From the NCBI GenBank assembly GCA_949130495.1, contig OX422211.1:533172017-533236016 (forward strand): a stretch of DNA of 64,000 bases, written 5' to 3'. Under the pieces are notes generated by a model. The model saw nothing but the letters and a program-made list of their open reading frames with translations. It made no database searches and was not told where the DNA came from. The DNA comes from Sambucus nigra (lineage: Eukaryota > Streptophyta > Magnoliopsida > Dipsacales > Adoxaceae). The first letter of the stretch is position 1, and each line of letters starts with the position of its first letter. Below are positions 32,700-43,789 of this stretch, one piece after another. The translations under genes and the position numbers were made by a program.

Positions 32700-33667
32700 A
32701 AGGATCTGACAAAGTTTTACGCTGGCTGTCAGCTACCTAACGCAACCCTCCTCCTTTTTTCGGGCTTGGGACCGGCAGTGTAAAAAAAAAAAAAGAAGTT
32801 AAGCACGACACAGTCGGAGTTAATTTGCCTAAGTCATATTTATCAAAATTAGCAAATTAGGCGAAACCATATTTTAGCAAATGACTTGAATTAAATAAAC
32901 TTTACCCAATATGTAATTTAGTCCCAATTAAAGTGAGTGTGATAATTTAAACCAAATTTTATCTTGAATTATTCTAAACATGCGTTCTACGTTATTTTGC
33001 AAGATAAAATAAATCAATCACACTACGCCGCGATATACGAGGAAAAACTCAAGACGGGAAACAACCTCGGACGGCCCTAGCCACAAATCCACTAGATACG
33101 GAATTACAATTACAAGACAGATAGACTTACAACGCACGACTCGATCCCTCTCAAGCCTCGACGCTTCTTCTTGTAGAAACCTCTTCCTAGCGAATGACCT
33201 TGGAACACCACCGCGGTCTCGGAATCCACCGATAGGACTTTATATGGTCACCGTCACCCTAACATGAAGCCTTTCTCCAAGCGGGTAAAACAACATAAAA
33301 CACTTCTTCTTTCTTTGTGGAAGGAAGAAGCAAATCCCGAAACTTCTCTTCAATTCGGTGTAGAGAAAACCGGTGCCAAACTCCAAGCAATTGATATGTA
33401 TATAAGAACTTGGATAAATAATATGGGTGTACAAACTAGAGTGGTAAGTGAATTTCTTTTTTTGAAAATTAGCACTCAAAATATGAACATTTTCCTTAAA
33501 ACAATTTGCTCTCAAACTCTCTCTAAGAGATGAAAATAGATTGGAAAAGTTAGATTGAAAAATGTTATTCCCGCACATAATAAAGTCTGAAAAAGTTGGT
33601 TAAAAACCAAGTGGGAAAGTGGGTGCAAAACTACCAAAAAACTGCCAAAAACTGTTCCCGCCTGGCA

Positions 33668-33890
33668 TCTCGTTCGAAGGACATTTCGTTCGAATGAAAT
33701 CTCGTTCGAACGAGACTTCTAACGACGTTCCAAATTGAACTCGTTAGAATCTCGTTGGATATCTCGTTCGAACAGAAGGTTCATTCTAACGACATATCGA
33801 ACGACATGCCAGTGGCCTAAACTGGAACCTCGTTGGCAAACTCGTTCGAACGACATCTGGTTCGAACGAAAAAACTCATTTGAACGACAT
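33668..33890. promoter_or_regulatory. Decayed palindrome cluster (5' LTR copy)
   Basis: Aligned with 26,053-26,270 but with only about two perfect TCGTTCGAACGA sites left. Lost sites differ mostly at CpG positions, for example TCGTTCGAATGA and TCATTTGAACGA. Confidence 0.75.
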
Positions 33891-34260
33891 ATCTAACGAA
33901 CCAACAGAAAGTTTGAAACATTCATTTTTAGCCCAGAAAACTTTATAAACATTTATTTAAAGTTTTAATTAATTCTTTCTTAAAACAAAACGCAGTTTTT
34001 ATAAAACCTAACACCCAATAGACTTTGTTCCAAGCTCCTATATATATAATATTGCATTCATACCTTGGGAGAATGGAACTATAGTTGATGACGTAGAAAC
34101 GAGGCACGGAAACCGGCATATTTGATGAAGCTTTATACTCTTTGCTGCTACGTCTTCAACAAACACTTCATAGGCTTGAGAATATTACAATTAAATACTA
34201 TCCTATGAATAAATGTTTTTGTCCGGAATTGAGCCGAAACTATATATGGACTCAATTGGA

Positions 34261-34690
34261 CTCCCCAGTTACGGGATAAAATTTGGTCAATAACAATGCC
34301 CTTTGTTGATGTCGTGTGAATCATGCATGATTATTTTATTAGTATCTTATGGAGAGAGTATCTTTTTCTTGATCATACCAAACAGGGAGAAAAATGCAAG
34401 TATAAATAGTAAAGCTATACTAAGCATGGATAAGTGATGTTTGAGTGATGTGTAACTATCTACAAGTGAATGTCTAATAAGTGAGCATGGATTTCTAAGT
34501 GATGTGTGCAACATGTGGATATACGTGACCCTAGGTGCATGTGGTGTGAAGTGTACATGGAGAGTCTTCTACAAGTGTGTGAATAGTAGCATAAGCATGA
34601 GGTACATATGAATAATAAAGTGGAACACGCAAATAGGGGATATACAATAAAAACACCCATATAAACAGAGTCTAGACCTCTTAAAAATAG
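34261..34690 (-). other. Proximal leader of Tat-1
   Basis: Untranslated sequence between the Tat-1 primer-binding site and the nested element. No ORF of interest and no repeat seen. It should join the distal leader left of 24,993. Confidence 0.5.
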
Positions 34691-34708
34691 TCCCCAGTGA
34701 AGTCGCCA
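34691..34708 (-). other. Primer-binding site of Tat-1
   Basis: The minus strand reads TGGCGACTTCACTGGGGA starting one base after the LTR end. TGGCGACTCCACTGGGGA-type sites are usual in Tat elements. The exact tRNA was not checked. Confidence 0.7.
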
Positions 34709-34709
34709 T

Positions 34710-36976
34710 TATGACCATTCCGGGGAACGGCGTTCGTTCGGGGTGGGGGGGAAGGAGGAGGATCCCTTGAGAATGAACAGCACCGCGGTCTCATACCCTT
34801 CACTTCAAAAGGTTCTTTCGGTTGTAGTCGCTGTGGGGTGAATGTAAAGAGACGGAGTCGCCAGCCTATTTTGCATAAAACAGGCAAAAGAACATGTTAC
34901 CACTTCGAGTGAGCGGCATCAAGGACAAACTGATGCATACGAAATCAATAGATCGGAGGTCCGGGGGCTAAGTTACGGAATGGGAAGGTGTTTTGAACCC
35001 ATCCCTCCCTTTCTATCTATCATGGGAAAATGTTAATATTTTCCTTTATCCCCGTGAAGTATGTGTATCTGTTTATATAATGGATATTGGAATCATTCGA
35101 CCCATACCATGAAAAGGGTGGGGGTTAGGTCATACACAGGAATATTCCCAAAATAATAACTGTAGAAGATAGAATATGAGAGTTCATCACGATATTGATC
35201 GTAATTGGGAAACGATAATATGTGTGGGATGAAACGCGAACAAGCCTTCTATATGTATACGTATGATAGTTATGAAAATGAGGGATTTTGAGAAATTTGA
35301 AAAATTAGGCAAATTGGAAAATTAGAAAACTGGACTCGAGTCTCAGATTTTAACCTGAGACGCCTACGTAGCCTATAAAGGCATCAAAGTCCATGTAGTT
35401 CGAATGTATAATAAGGGTGGGGTTTATCCCATAGATTCGAAGAAAATTTTATTATGTGTGTACGTGTAGAGAAATATGTTTTTAGTTTTGAAAAAAGTGT
35501 GATCGGTAATTCCGTTCGAAAAGTAAGAGTGTAACCCTCTTTTATTTATTTTTGGGTTTTTTATGGAAATTAAAGTATGTGCAATATACTAATAAATGTA
35601 TAGATGTTAATATGTATGAACTAAAGTGAAACTAGATTATGAATCTAATGTAACTTATGCGAAAACAAGATAATTAAAAGAGAGGGAGGAGGAATTGGAC
35701 CTTCCTTGGAGCTTGAGCTTGGATCTTGGAAGAAGTCCTTTGAATGTTGATGAGAGAGAATGATATTTTCCAAATTGGGTGTGAAAAGGATGGGTTTTTA
35801 GGCTTGAATGGAACTTCTCATATGGAACTTCGCTAATTTTTGAGAGAATGTTGTTGAGATCACTGATGCTGATGGGGTTCTCCTCTCTCTACCTTGGGAG
35901 TGAGGTCATAGCCCTTATTTATAGGGCAAAATGGGGGGGGGGGGGATCATCCTACCCCAAGGAGTGCCTATCGGGAGGTAATCCTTGACACTGTGCCGAT
36001 AGGCAGGGTTCAGGACCTACCAATTGGCAGTCTCGTGTAGACTTTTCTAGAAAAATAATCATACCGCACAAAACGTTGATTCGAATTGCACATAGGGAAT
36101 ACCATTATAAAGTTACTTCAAAGACCTTTGAGAGTCCTTGGGACCGTTCCAGGGTCCGAGAGTTGACTTTGGATCAAATGTGGCTCGAAAGCCCACGTTG
36201 GTCTTTAAGACGGGAGATCGTCGGATGGAAACAGATCGTTTATCCCTATGGTAAGTCAGAATCATGCACGGGGTGGACTGTTGGAAAGGTTAGGAGATGT
36301 ACTTAGACATTCCAAAGATTTTTGCTCGGTTGGCAAAGTTGACCTTGGTCAACTGGGGCCTGGAAGCATTCGATGACCTCTCGGAGTAAAGCAGATCATT
36401 CGTTCGTACCGTAGGTTAGAATTACGTACTAGGAGGATCGTTAGAAAGGGTATTCAGTTCCCTTCGAAGATTCATTCAGTCTCATTCGAGCTGACGAATT
36501 GAATTTGGTCCGGGAGCGCCTGATGGTCTCTAGATCGATTTTCGATGGAAAACTGATTTTTCTTCCAAATGGTTATGTTGTTTTGCGCATGGGGTGGACC
36601 ATTGGAAAGGGGTTTCAGTTCCCTTGGAAGATTCAAAGAGATTTCGCTTTGATGGTGAAGTTGATTGGGATCAACTCGGGGGGCCGAGGGCGCTCGATGG
36701 CCTCTGAATCAATTTTCGATAGTGCAATGGTCCGTTTGTCCGAACCGTTATGCCGATTTATGCATGGGGTGGACCGTTGGAAAGGGTATTTGTAGGATTT
36801 CAAAGGTTCAAAGAGCCTTCGCTCTGACTGTAGAGTTTATCGGAGTCAAATGGATCCCGAGGGCACCCGATGGCCACTAGATTGGTACTTGGAGTGCGAC
36901 CTGGGTTTGCGATGGAAATGGGAAGTTCTAGGGGTCTAAGGAGAGACTTAGGGGGTCCTACAATGTGGTGTCCATA
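34710..36976 (-). mobile_element. Tat-1 5' LTR
   Basis: Length 2,267 bp, aligned throughout with 6,729-8,998. The terminal dinucleotides are mutated (TATGACC...TCCATA on the plus strand, where TG...CA is expected). It has a TATA box at 35,923-35,918, a poly-G run at about 35,932-35,944 and W-box repeats at 36,160-36,900, including GTTGACCTTGGTCAAC at 36,338-36,353. The next base on the right is Tat-2 sequence. Confidence 0.85.
35918..35923 (-). promoter_or_regulatory. TATA box of Tat-1 5' LTR
   Basis: The minus strand reads CTATAAATAAGG, at the same place as in the other Tat LTRs. Confidence 0.65.
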
Positions 36977-37865
36977 GTAGCCAAGGTCAGGCTCCCCCAA
37001 TCATAAAGGCGAATGTTCGAGAACACCCCCAAGAATGGAAAAAACCACAAGTGCACGACGTCGCCATTTCGACGACACCGGAAAACCTCCCCGCACAAGA
37101 AGAATGAACAAGCGGGCCATCTGACGCACCTATTTCCCATCTCACTCATCAATCCTCCTCCTGAATAACAACTCCCTCAGCAAAGACAAATAGAGAGAGT
37201 CCCTAGAGGCCACCCTCTCCACATCACACTGAAGCCGCCGTCACTGCCTCAGGCATCACCCTCAGCATCCTGTCCACCTCAATCTGAGCACCATCATAGT
37301 CCAGCCCCAGTAGCTGCTACACATCATTGGGAGTCCCTGTCATCTCTTTAAAGCCAAAAATGAAAGTGTGAGTGGTGTCCCACCCCCTCTCCCCCAGAGC
37401 ACACATAACGGCTATAGAATGAGGCGTCTCATCCAAAGCAGATGCCAATCTCCCAAAGCAAGTTGATGACACCATCCATCACACCACAGATGGAAGGTTC
37501 TCACAAACATCCTTAAGCCCCGCCGTCCATCGGGCATGTATAGTCGACATGCAGACGTCAGACTATCGAAGAAATGAAAAAAAACTATTATCAAATTCAA
37601 GAAATAATGCAAACTCGTCAGAAAAAAAGGAAAATAATATCAAAGGTCCTTCGATACTTACATAGCCACCATGGTTCACCACCCTAGAAGAACGAAGATG
37701 TGAGGGCTCACATAGAAGAATACGATCATCCATCACCGTCTCAAATACATTAGATGAGATCTCGTTGCCTTGTGCAAGGGGCACCCTAGCCCTCCACTAC
37801 AAACCTTACCAATCGTTGGCACTAAGTCATTCCATATGAGTAGCTCTTCTTGAAAACTCATCCAT
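36977..37865 (-). pseudogene. Tat-2 antisense gene A (PMD), 5' exons
   Basis: Minus-strand 5' half of the PMD gene. Exon 1 runs from ATG at 37,865 to 37,662, with a TGA soon after the start and a conserved GTAAGT donor (37,661-37,656). The PMD core follows (about 37,560-36,977): PSVV*WMVSS, LASALDETPHSIAVMCALGE, DTTHTFIFGFKEM, and finally NIRLYDWGSLTLA. The Tat-1 insertion cuts at this last motif, one of the most conserved in PMD proteins. No TATA box is found where Tat-1 has one. Already damaged; the 3' exons are at 5,424-6,728. Confidence 0.7.
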
Positions 37866-38384
37866 CTGTTGACTTTGGAACATCGAATTGATTTGCATAA
37901 GGTAGTTGCAGAAGAAGGCAAGCCGAAAAACTGTGAAAAATGAGGAGAGCCCTCTCCCTTCCACCACTAATTGGCACTGTCCCTACACTTGCTCGAGGCA
38001 TCCTAAAAGACTGTGACACCGCTGTTTGACACCCCTCCATCTCTGCCGATCAGTATCCCTTTTAAAATTTCTTACAAAAAGTCCAAACAAATACCAATAA
38101 ATCTCGAAAATCCCTGAAAATTTCCTAAAATCACTAGATTAATTTTGGAACCTTTTCACCAAGAAAAATCATTTTTTCTACATCCCTAGTAACATTCCAA
38201 AAAATAATTCTCCCCAGTAATGTCTCCAAAAGACGCTCCAAAATTCCACAAATTCCCCAAATTAAAATCCTCAGATCATTCCCTCTTCCCAATGTAACTT
38301 AAAAACCAAATGCTTCCCAAAATCCCCAGAGAAATATCACACATCCCCAGTAGAGTCCCCAAACTTCCCAAAGGAAAAATAATC
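37866..38384. other. Upstream region of Tat-2 gene A
   Basis: Homologous to Tat-1 10,447-10,974 in inverted orientation, AT-rich, without coding signal. The CCTCATTTTTCACAG stretch is conserved, but the TATA box is replaced by GA-rich sequence. Confidence 0.55.
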
Positions 38385-39240
38385 CCTCAGAATTGTCTTC
38401 GACCCTCAGAATCAGTAGCTTCTATGAAGTCCTCAGAATTCACTTCGACCCTCAGAATTGGTTGCTTCTACTAAAGCCCACAGAATCGGATTCGACCCTC
38501 AGAGTCGGTCACTTCTACTTAAGCCCTCAGAATTAGCTTCGACCCTTATAATTGGTCGCTTCTACTTAAGCCCGCGAAATTGGATTTGACTGGCAGAATG
38601 GGTCATCCCTATATTAAGCTCGCAGAATTGGCTTCGACCCTAAGAATTGGTCACCCCAAATAAGCCAGTAGAATTGGCTTCGACTCTCAGAATTGGTCAC
38701 TTCTACTTAAGTCCTCAGAATTGGCTTTGACCCGCAGAATTGGTAACCTCAAATAATCCCTCAGAATTTTCTTCGACCCTCAGAATTGGTCACCCCAAAT
38801 AAACCCACAAAATTTGCTTCGATCCTCCGAATTGGTCACCCTAAATAAGCCCACAAAATTATCTTTGACCCTCAGAATCGGTAGCTTTTACCTAAGACCT
38901 CAGTATTGGATTTGACCTATAGATTTTGTCATTCCTATCGTAAGCCCTCGAAATTAGTTTCGACCCACATAAATTGTCGTCTCTATCTTAATCCCTTATA
39001 ATTGGCTTCGACCCTCAGAATTGGTCACTTCTACTTAATCCCTCAGAATTGGCTTCGACCCCCAGAATTTGTCTTTGAAATTTAGATCCCCAGAACCAAC
39101 CCCGTCCCATAGAATTGGATAGCTCCTAATTCCTCACCTCTTCTAGGTCCTCAAAATCGATAGCCCCAACATCACCTTAGATCCTCAGCATCGACCTTGA
39201 CCCTCTAAATCGGTCATCCTTGTCCCTTAAGTCCACAAGA
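38385..39240. repeat. 47-bp tandem array in Tat-2 3' region
   Basis: About 16-18 diverged units with a period near 47 bp, built from CAGAATTGG(C/T) twice per unit with TTCGACCCT and ACTTCTACTTAAGCC between. It occupies the same place as the 40-bp array of Tat-1 and shares with it the core AATTCTGA (read on the gene A strand), although unit length and the rest of the unit differ. Confidence 0.88.
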
Positions 39241-39309
39241 ATCGACCTCTATCATGTGGTGTCTATTCAAAGGATATCACTTGTTCCAAGCTCACCTATC
39301 GAGGGGCTC

Positions 39310-41539
39310 TGTAGACACCACATTCTACCCCCCTTAGGTCCCTAACACGTCTCCATCTCACCATAAAACCTAAGTCGTACTCCGAGTACCGATGTAGACC
39401 CCACTGGGCGCTCATGGCCCTCGTTCGACTCTAATAAACTCTATCGTCAAAGCAAAAGCTCTTTGAATCTTTGAATGGCTATGAATACCCTTTCCAATGG
39501 TCTGTCCTGTGCACAAATCAGCATAACGGTTCTGACGAATGGACCATTTTGCTATCGAAGATCGATTCGAAGGTCACCGGGCACTCCTGAGCCCCGATTT
39601 GACCCCAATCAACTTCACCGTCAGATTGTAAGATCTTTGAATAATCTAAGGGCACTGAAAACCCTTTCCAACGGTCTTCCCTGTGCGTGAAGCAGTATAA
39701 CTGTTCGAACGAACAATTAGTTTTCCCCTGAAAATCGATTCAGAGGCCACTAGGCGCTCCCGGGCTCTGTTTGACCAAATTCATCTCTCCAACTGGAATA
39801 ATACTAAATCAATCTCCAAAGTTAATTGAATACCCTTTCTAATTGTTCACCCCATTTGCAATTCTGACCTACGATACGGATGAACGATCCATTTTACTCT
39901 GAGAGGTCCCCGGGCGCTTCTGGGCCTCAGTTGACCAAGGTCAACTTTCTGAACCAAACAAAACTCTTTGCAATGTCGAAGTACATATCCTAAACTTTCC
40001 AACGGTCTACCCCCTGTGAGATTCTGACATACCATGGGGATGAACGATCCGTTTCTATCCGATGATCTTCCGTTCAAAAGACCGACGTGTGATTTCGAAC
40101 CACATTTGACCCAAAGTCAAATCTCGGACCCAGGATAAGTCCAAGGGAATCTTGAAGTTCTCTGAAATATGCCCCACACATGATTCGGATTAACAGTTTG
40201 TGTTTTATGGCCATTTTTCCAGGGAAATTTGCATGGGACTGCCAATTGACAAGTCCTGATCCCTACCTATTAGCACTATGTCTGGGGGCACATGCCGATA
40301 GGCACTCCCCGGGGTAGGCCGATCGGCACCCCCATGACCTTATAAATCGAGGCCATGACCTCATTCCCAGGCACAACACAATATATCCATTAGCATCAGG
40401 GATCTCAGCAACATTCCCTCGAAATCAGCGAAGTTCCTCATGTGAAGTTCTGTTCAACCTTACATTCCCATCCTTTTCATACCCAATTTGACAAAATAGT
40501 CTTGTTTCTCATCCAAGATCAAAGATCAAGCTTCAAAGAAGGTCCAATTCCTTCCAAGTCTCTCTAAATTCATTGTTTTTGCATAATAAACATTATATTC
40601 ATAATCTAGTTCTTACTTTAGTTCATTCACATTAATATCTACACTTTTATTAGTATATTGCACATACTTTATTTTTTACAAAAATCCCAAAAACAAATAA
40701 AGAGGGAGACACCTCTAAATTTCAAATGGAATTATCTATCATACTTTTTCCAAAATCAAAACAACATACTTTCTACACATACTCATATAATAAAATTTTG
40801 TTCGAATCTATGGCATAAACCCCACCCCTATGCTACATCCGAACTACGTGGACTTTGGTGCCTTTATAGGCTACATAGGCGTCCCAGATTAAAATTCGAT
40901 ACTCGAGCCCAATTTTCCAATTCTCTCTATTTCCCAAATTCCCCAATTTTCTAAAATCTCCCATTTTCATATTTGTATATATATCATACTTGTTTGCATT
41001 TCATCCAACACATATTATCATTTCCTAATAACGACCAATATCATGATGAATGTACCAATAATACTTTCTACATATGTTATTTTAGGAACATTCATGTGGA
41101 TGACCTCACTCTACCTTATCCATGGTATGAGTTGAATAAATCCGATCTCCATTATATAAACATGCTCACACACTTCACGGGGATATAAAAAGAAAGATAA
41201 TAACACTAGCCCATGAGATATAGAAAGGGTGGGATGGGTGCCTAACACCTTCCCATTTCGTAACGTAGCCCCCAAACCTCCGAACTTCTGGTTTCGTATG
41301 CATCAGTTTGTCCTTGATGTCTCTCTCTCTCGAAGTGGCAACATTTCTTTTGCCTGTTTTGTGCAAAATAGGCTAGCGACTCTATCTCTTCACATTTACC
41401 CCCACACCGACGACAGCTGAAGAAACCATCCCAAAAGGGGTGCAAGATTGCGATGCATCCTTCCCGAGGGGTAGACACATCTATCTCTATATGTCTCCTC
41501 TCTCCTCCCCCTAAAGGCGTCGACCTTGGGATGGCCACA
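39310..41539 (+). mobile_element. Tat-2 3' LTR
   Basis: Begins TGTAGACACCACATTC after the purine-rich CGAGGGGCTC and ends GATGGCCACA, 2,230 bp. It aligns inversely with the two Tat-1 LTRs. U3 repeats include GTTGACCAAGGTCAAC at 39,930-39,945, and the TATA box is at 40,341. The duplication cannot be tested because the 5' LTR is off-window; the bases after it are ATATC. Confidence 0.85.
40341..40347 (+). promoter_or_regulatory. TATA box of Tat-2 LTR
   Basis: CCTTATAAATCGAGGCC, aligned with the TATA boxes of both Tat-1 LTRs. Confidence 0.65.
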
Positions 41540-43789
41540 ATATCAACATAAGATTTTGATTCTCTCTGAATTTCACACGCTATATGTTACAATAATTAAC
41601 CTTAGTGGTGCATTTTCTAAGTCCGTTATTGGGCGGTCATAATCGTAATGGATGCAAGCATTTTTTTCAAAGGCCATAATTAACCTTAGGAGAATTAAAA
41701 TATGCCATTGATAGTGAAGTACTACGAGGGTTAAATAGTTTCATAGGCATGGGAATGCACTAGTATTAATATATGTGAGGAGAGAAACACATAAACCTCA
41801 ATTAATTTACAAAATTATTTACACGTATCCCCGAATGGAAGTAGGAATATAAGTGTAATGTATTTTGTGATATTAATTGCATTACTCAAATGTGCTCCTA
41901 TTGTTCGCTACTACATGACAAAAGAGGGCTCAATGTTGCAGTAGTAACAGTGTTAATAGGTGGCCAATTTGATGGAGGTTGAGGCATGACAAATCATCTT
42001 TGACCTATGTTCTCATGTGGCTCATATGGGGATGCAATAGCTCCTCTAACACGTTAGGTTTGAAATCTACTTGTTGTAATGGTAATGTATTCTAGAAAAA
42101 TGAACATTGATGTTAGTTATACCATGTATGAATATACTAACAAAAACATATTAGAAAAAATAATGGACTATGTGACATATATGTCTAAAAAAGAATGAGT
42201 GGGTTGAATGAGATAAGTAGAAAAATGTATGTAGGTTCGATCTTAACATTTGTAAGACCGAGACCGAACCTATAAAATTAGTTTAAGTCTAACTTTATTT
42301 TATCCGAATTCGGTCTGATATCAAGTTTAATTTGGATTTGAATTAATATCTGAAATCTCCTTTGTTTGTGAACAAAACATATGAGAAATAAAGGATGCAA
42401 CCGAATTCATATACAACATAATAAAATATATACCACCGAAGAATATTATATATAAAAATAAAAATATACAAATACATTCATACAAATAAAATAATAAGAT
42501 ATCTCAAACGTAGTAAAACATCTCAAAAAATCACACACATATCTGAACACAAATACCTTTTTTATTGAATTATTTTTTACTTAAAGTTTTAACGGTCACA
42601 TATCCATCTTTGAATCCTAAATCCTTGATTTTTTGTGATCAAACTTGGAAAAAAATTTGTATACGAATATTATTTTGATTTCAAAATACATTCTAAACTA
42701 TGGAAGTGTTGCCCATTTCAGTCATCCATTTTTTCATGTCCATTACATTAACTAAGTGGAAGGTAAAGGGTTTTAAAAGAAAGATTAGTAGAGGATTTAG
42801 TCCCTGGAGGTGTGTGAAAGATTTCATCATTACTGGTATACTGAATATACAAACAATAGTAGGCTTTTTATTAGGTATAAAAAGGATATAAGGCTAAAAA
42901 TTAATTTTTAGCCTTCAAAACTGACATTGGCTCCAAAAATATACCACCATGAATGAAAATTTGAACAGATTTCTAGTTAATATTTATATATGCATCACTT
43001 GAATAAAAGAAAGATATAACATAGGATAAAAACTGATTCCAATCAGCACAGTAGTACTCACAAAGATCATATTTCATGTTATAATGTCCCACATATCTAT
43101 ATCCAACTGACATATTTCCCTTTGCATTAATATGACATCTACACCACATTCTTAATCACAATGATACATGAATCATATTATTTTCTCAAGTAATTGGGAT
43201 GATTAAAACAATATACTTCACCATTAAGGTTCCATTCTTATTATATACGTGGACATCTTAATAAATTTTATCTTAAAGGTTCCATGCTTTTGGTTGTTGA
43301 AAATAATACAACATACAACAAAATTGTAGGATCCAGCAACCTAGCGAGAAGGGTATATTATGGCATGCATAAAGCATTAATAAAAATTGTATACGTTCAT
43401 AAAAAAAAGTAAACCAAAATAAACTAATAAAATTTAATCTGAATAAGAATAATGACTAGAAACAACAAATCAACGAAACCAAGACGTCTTTCTATGCAAC
43501 TTATTCAGAAAGTTAAAGTAATACGAATACGAACTACAAAAACATATAAATAATTAATATTTCTACTTATCTTCACTCATCTGCCCATGCATTTCCCTAT
43601 GAACTACTATTCCAATCACACATTGTCTAACACAAGTAACATCGTCATAATGTGTGAATGGCGTGTCATTCAAATGTTGCTCGCTCCATACTTTTTTTTT
43701 CATCTGTTATAATCCCCTGGGTTGTATAATGTTGTCCAAATACACTAAAAAAAACTTTAGGCATTGTCTTAATAATAATATGTTAGTAT
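41540..43789. other. AT-rich stretch without recognised features
   Basis: About 2.2 kb with frequent stops in all frames. Short ORFs such as 42,700-42,891 show no known motif. The right part may belong to the CACTA element that follows. Confidence 0.5.

Larger units (their letters stand above)
29591..32821 (-). mobile_element. RTE-clade LINE, near full length
   Basis: A 3.23-kb non-LTR retrotransposon on the minus strand with a 16-bp duplication. The 3' end reads CCCAATTATTTGGGGTCGGC, the tail shared by plant RTE LINEs and Au-type SINEs, and finishes in short TTGAG repeats rather than poly-A, as RTE elements do. The 5' end retains the GGTCCCAAGCCCG...GGAGGAGGGTTGCG leader typical of the family, so 5' truncation is slight or absent. 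It encodes one polyprotein with endonuclease and reverse transcriptase. Confidence 0.92.
24993..34260 (-). mobile_element. Gag-only Sirevirus-like element inserted in Tat-1 leader
   Basis: Two near-identical LTRs of about 1.67 kb (24,993-26,659 and 29,361-34,260, the latter split by a LINE) bracket a 2.7-kb interior. The interior has a tRNA-Met primer-binding site, a partial gag and a cluster of polypurine tracts, but no protease, integrase, RT or RNase H. It therefore depended on a partner for its enzymes (non-autonomous, gag-only type). Tat-1 leader sequence continues on the right at 34,261. No matching duplication is visible: CAATT on the left, CTCCC on the right, with the right LTR tip missing 16 bp. 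Confidence 0.8.
29361..34260 (-). mobile_element. 5' LTR of gag-only element, split by LINE
   Basis: LTR sequence at 29,361-29,590 and 32,822-34,260, interrupted by the LINE. Compared with the 3' LTR it lacks the outer 16 bp (it ends ...CTCAATTGGA, then CTCCCCAGTTACGG). It has the same TATA position (33,246-33,238) and a decayed palindrome cluster (33,668-33,890). Confidence 0.88.
6729..36976 (-). mobile_element. Tat-1, large Tat-lineage gypsy element with nested insertions
   Basis: Minus-oriented element with two LTRs of about 2.27 kb (34,710-36,976 and 6,729-8,998). In element order it contains a primer-binding site, leader, gag, protease, RT, RNase H, integrase, antisense genes B and A, a 40-bp tandem array and the 3' LTR. 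Subtracting the solo LTR (1.4 kb) and the gag-only element with its LINE (9.3 kb) leaves about 19.5 kb, in the size range of large Tat/Ogre-type elements. The LTRs differ at roughly 15% of sites by eye, so the insertion is old. All sense reading frames carry multiple stops. Confidence 0.8.
36977..41539 (+). mobile_element. Tat-2 gypsy element, right part with 3' LTR
   Basis: Continuation of 2,856-6,728 after removal of Tat-1. In element order it holds the 5' exons of antisense gene A, its upstream region, a 47-bp tandem array, a polypurine region and the 3' LTR. Its first five bases, GTAGC, are the right duplication of Tat-1. Confidence 0.85.
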
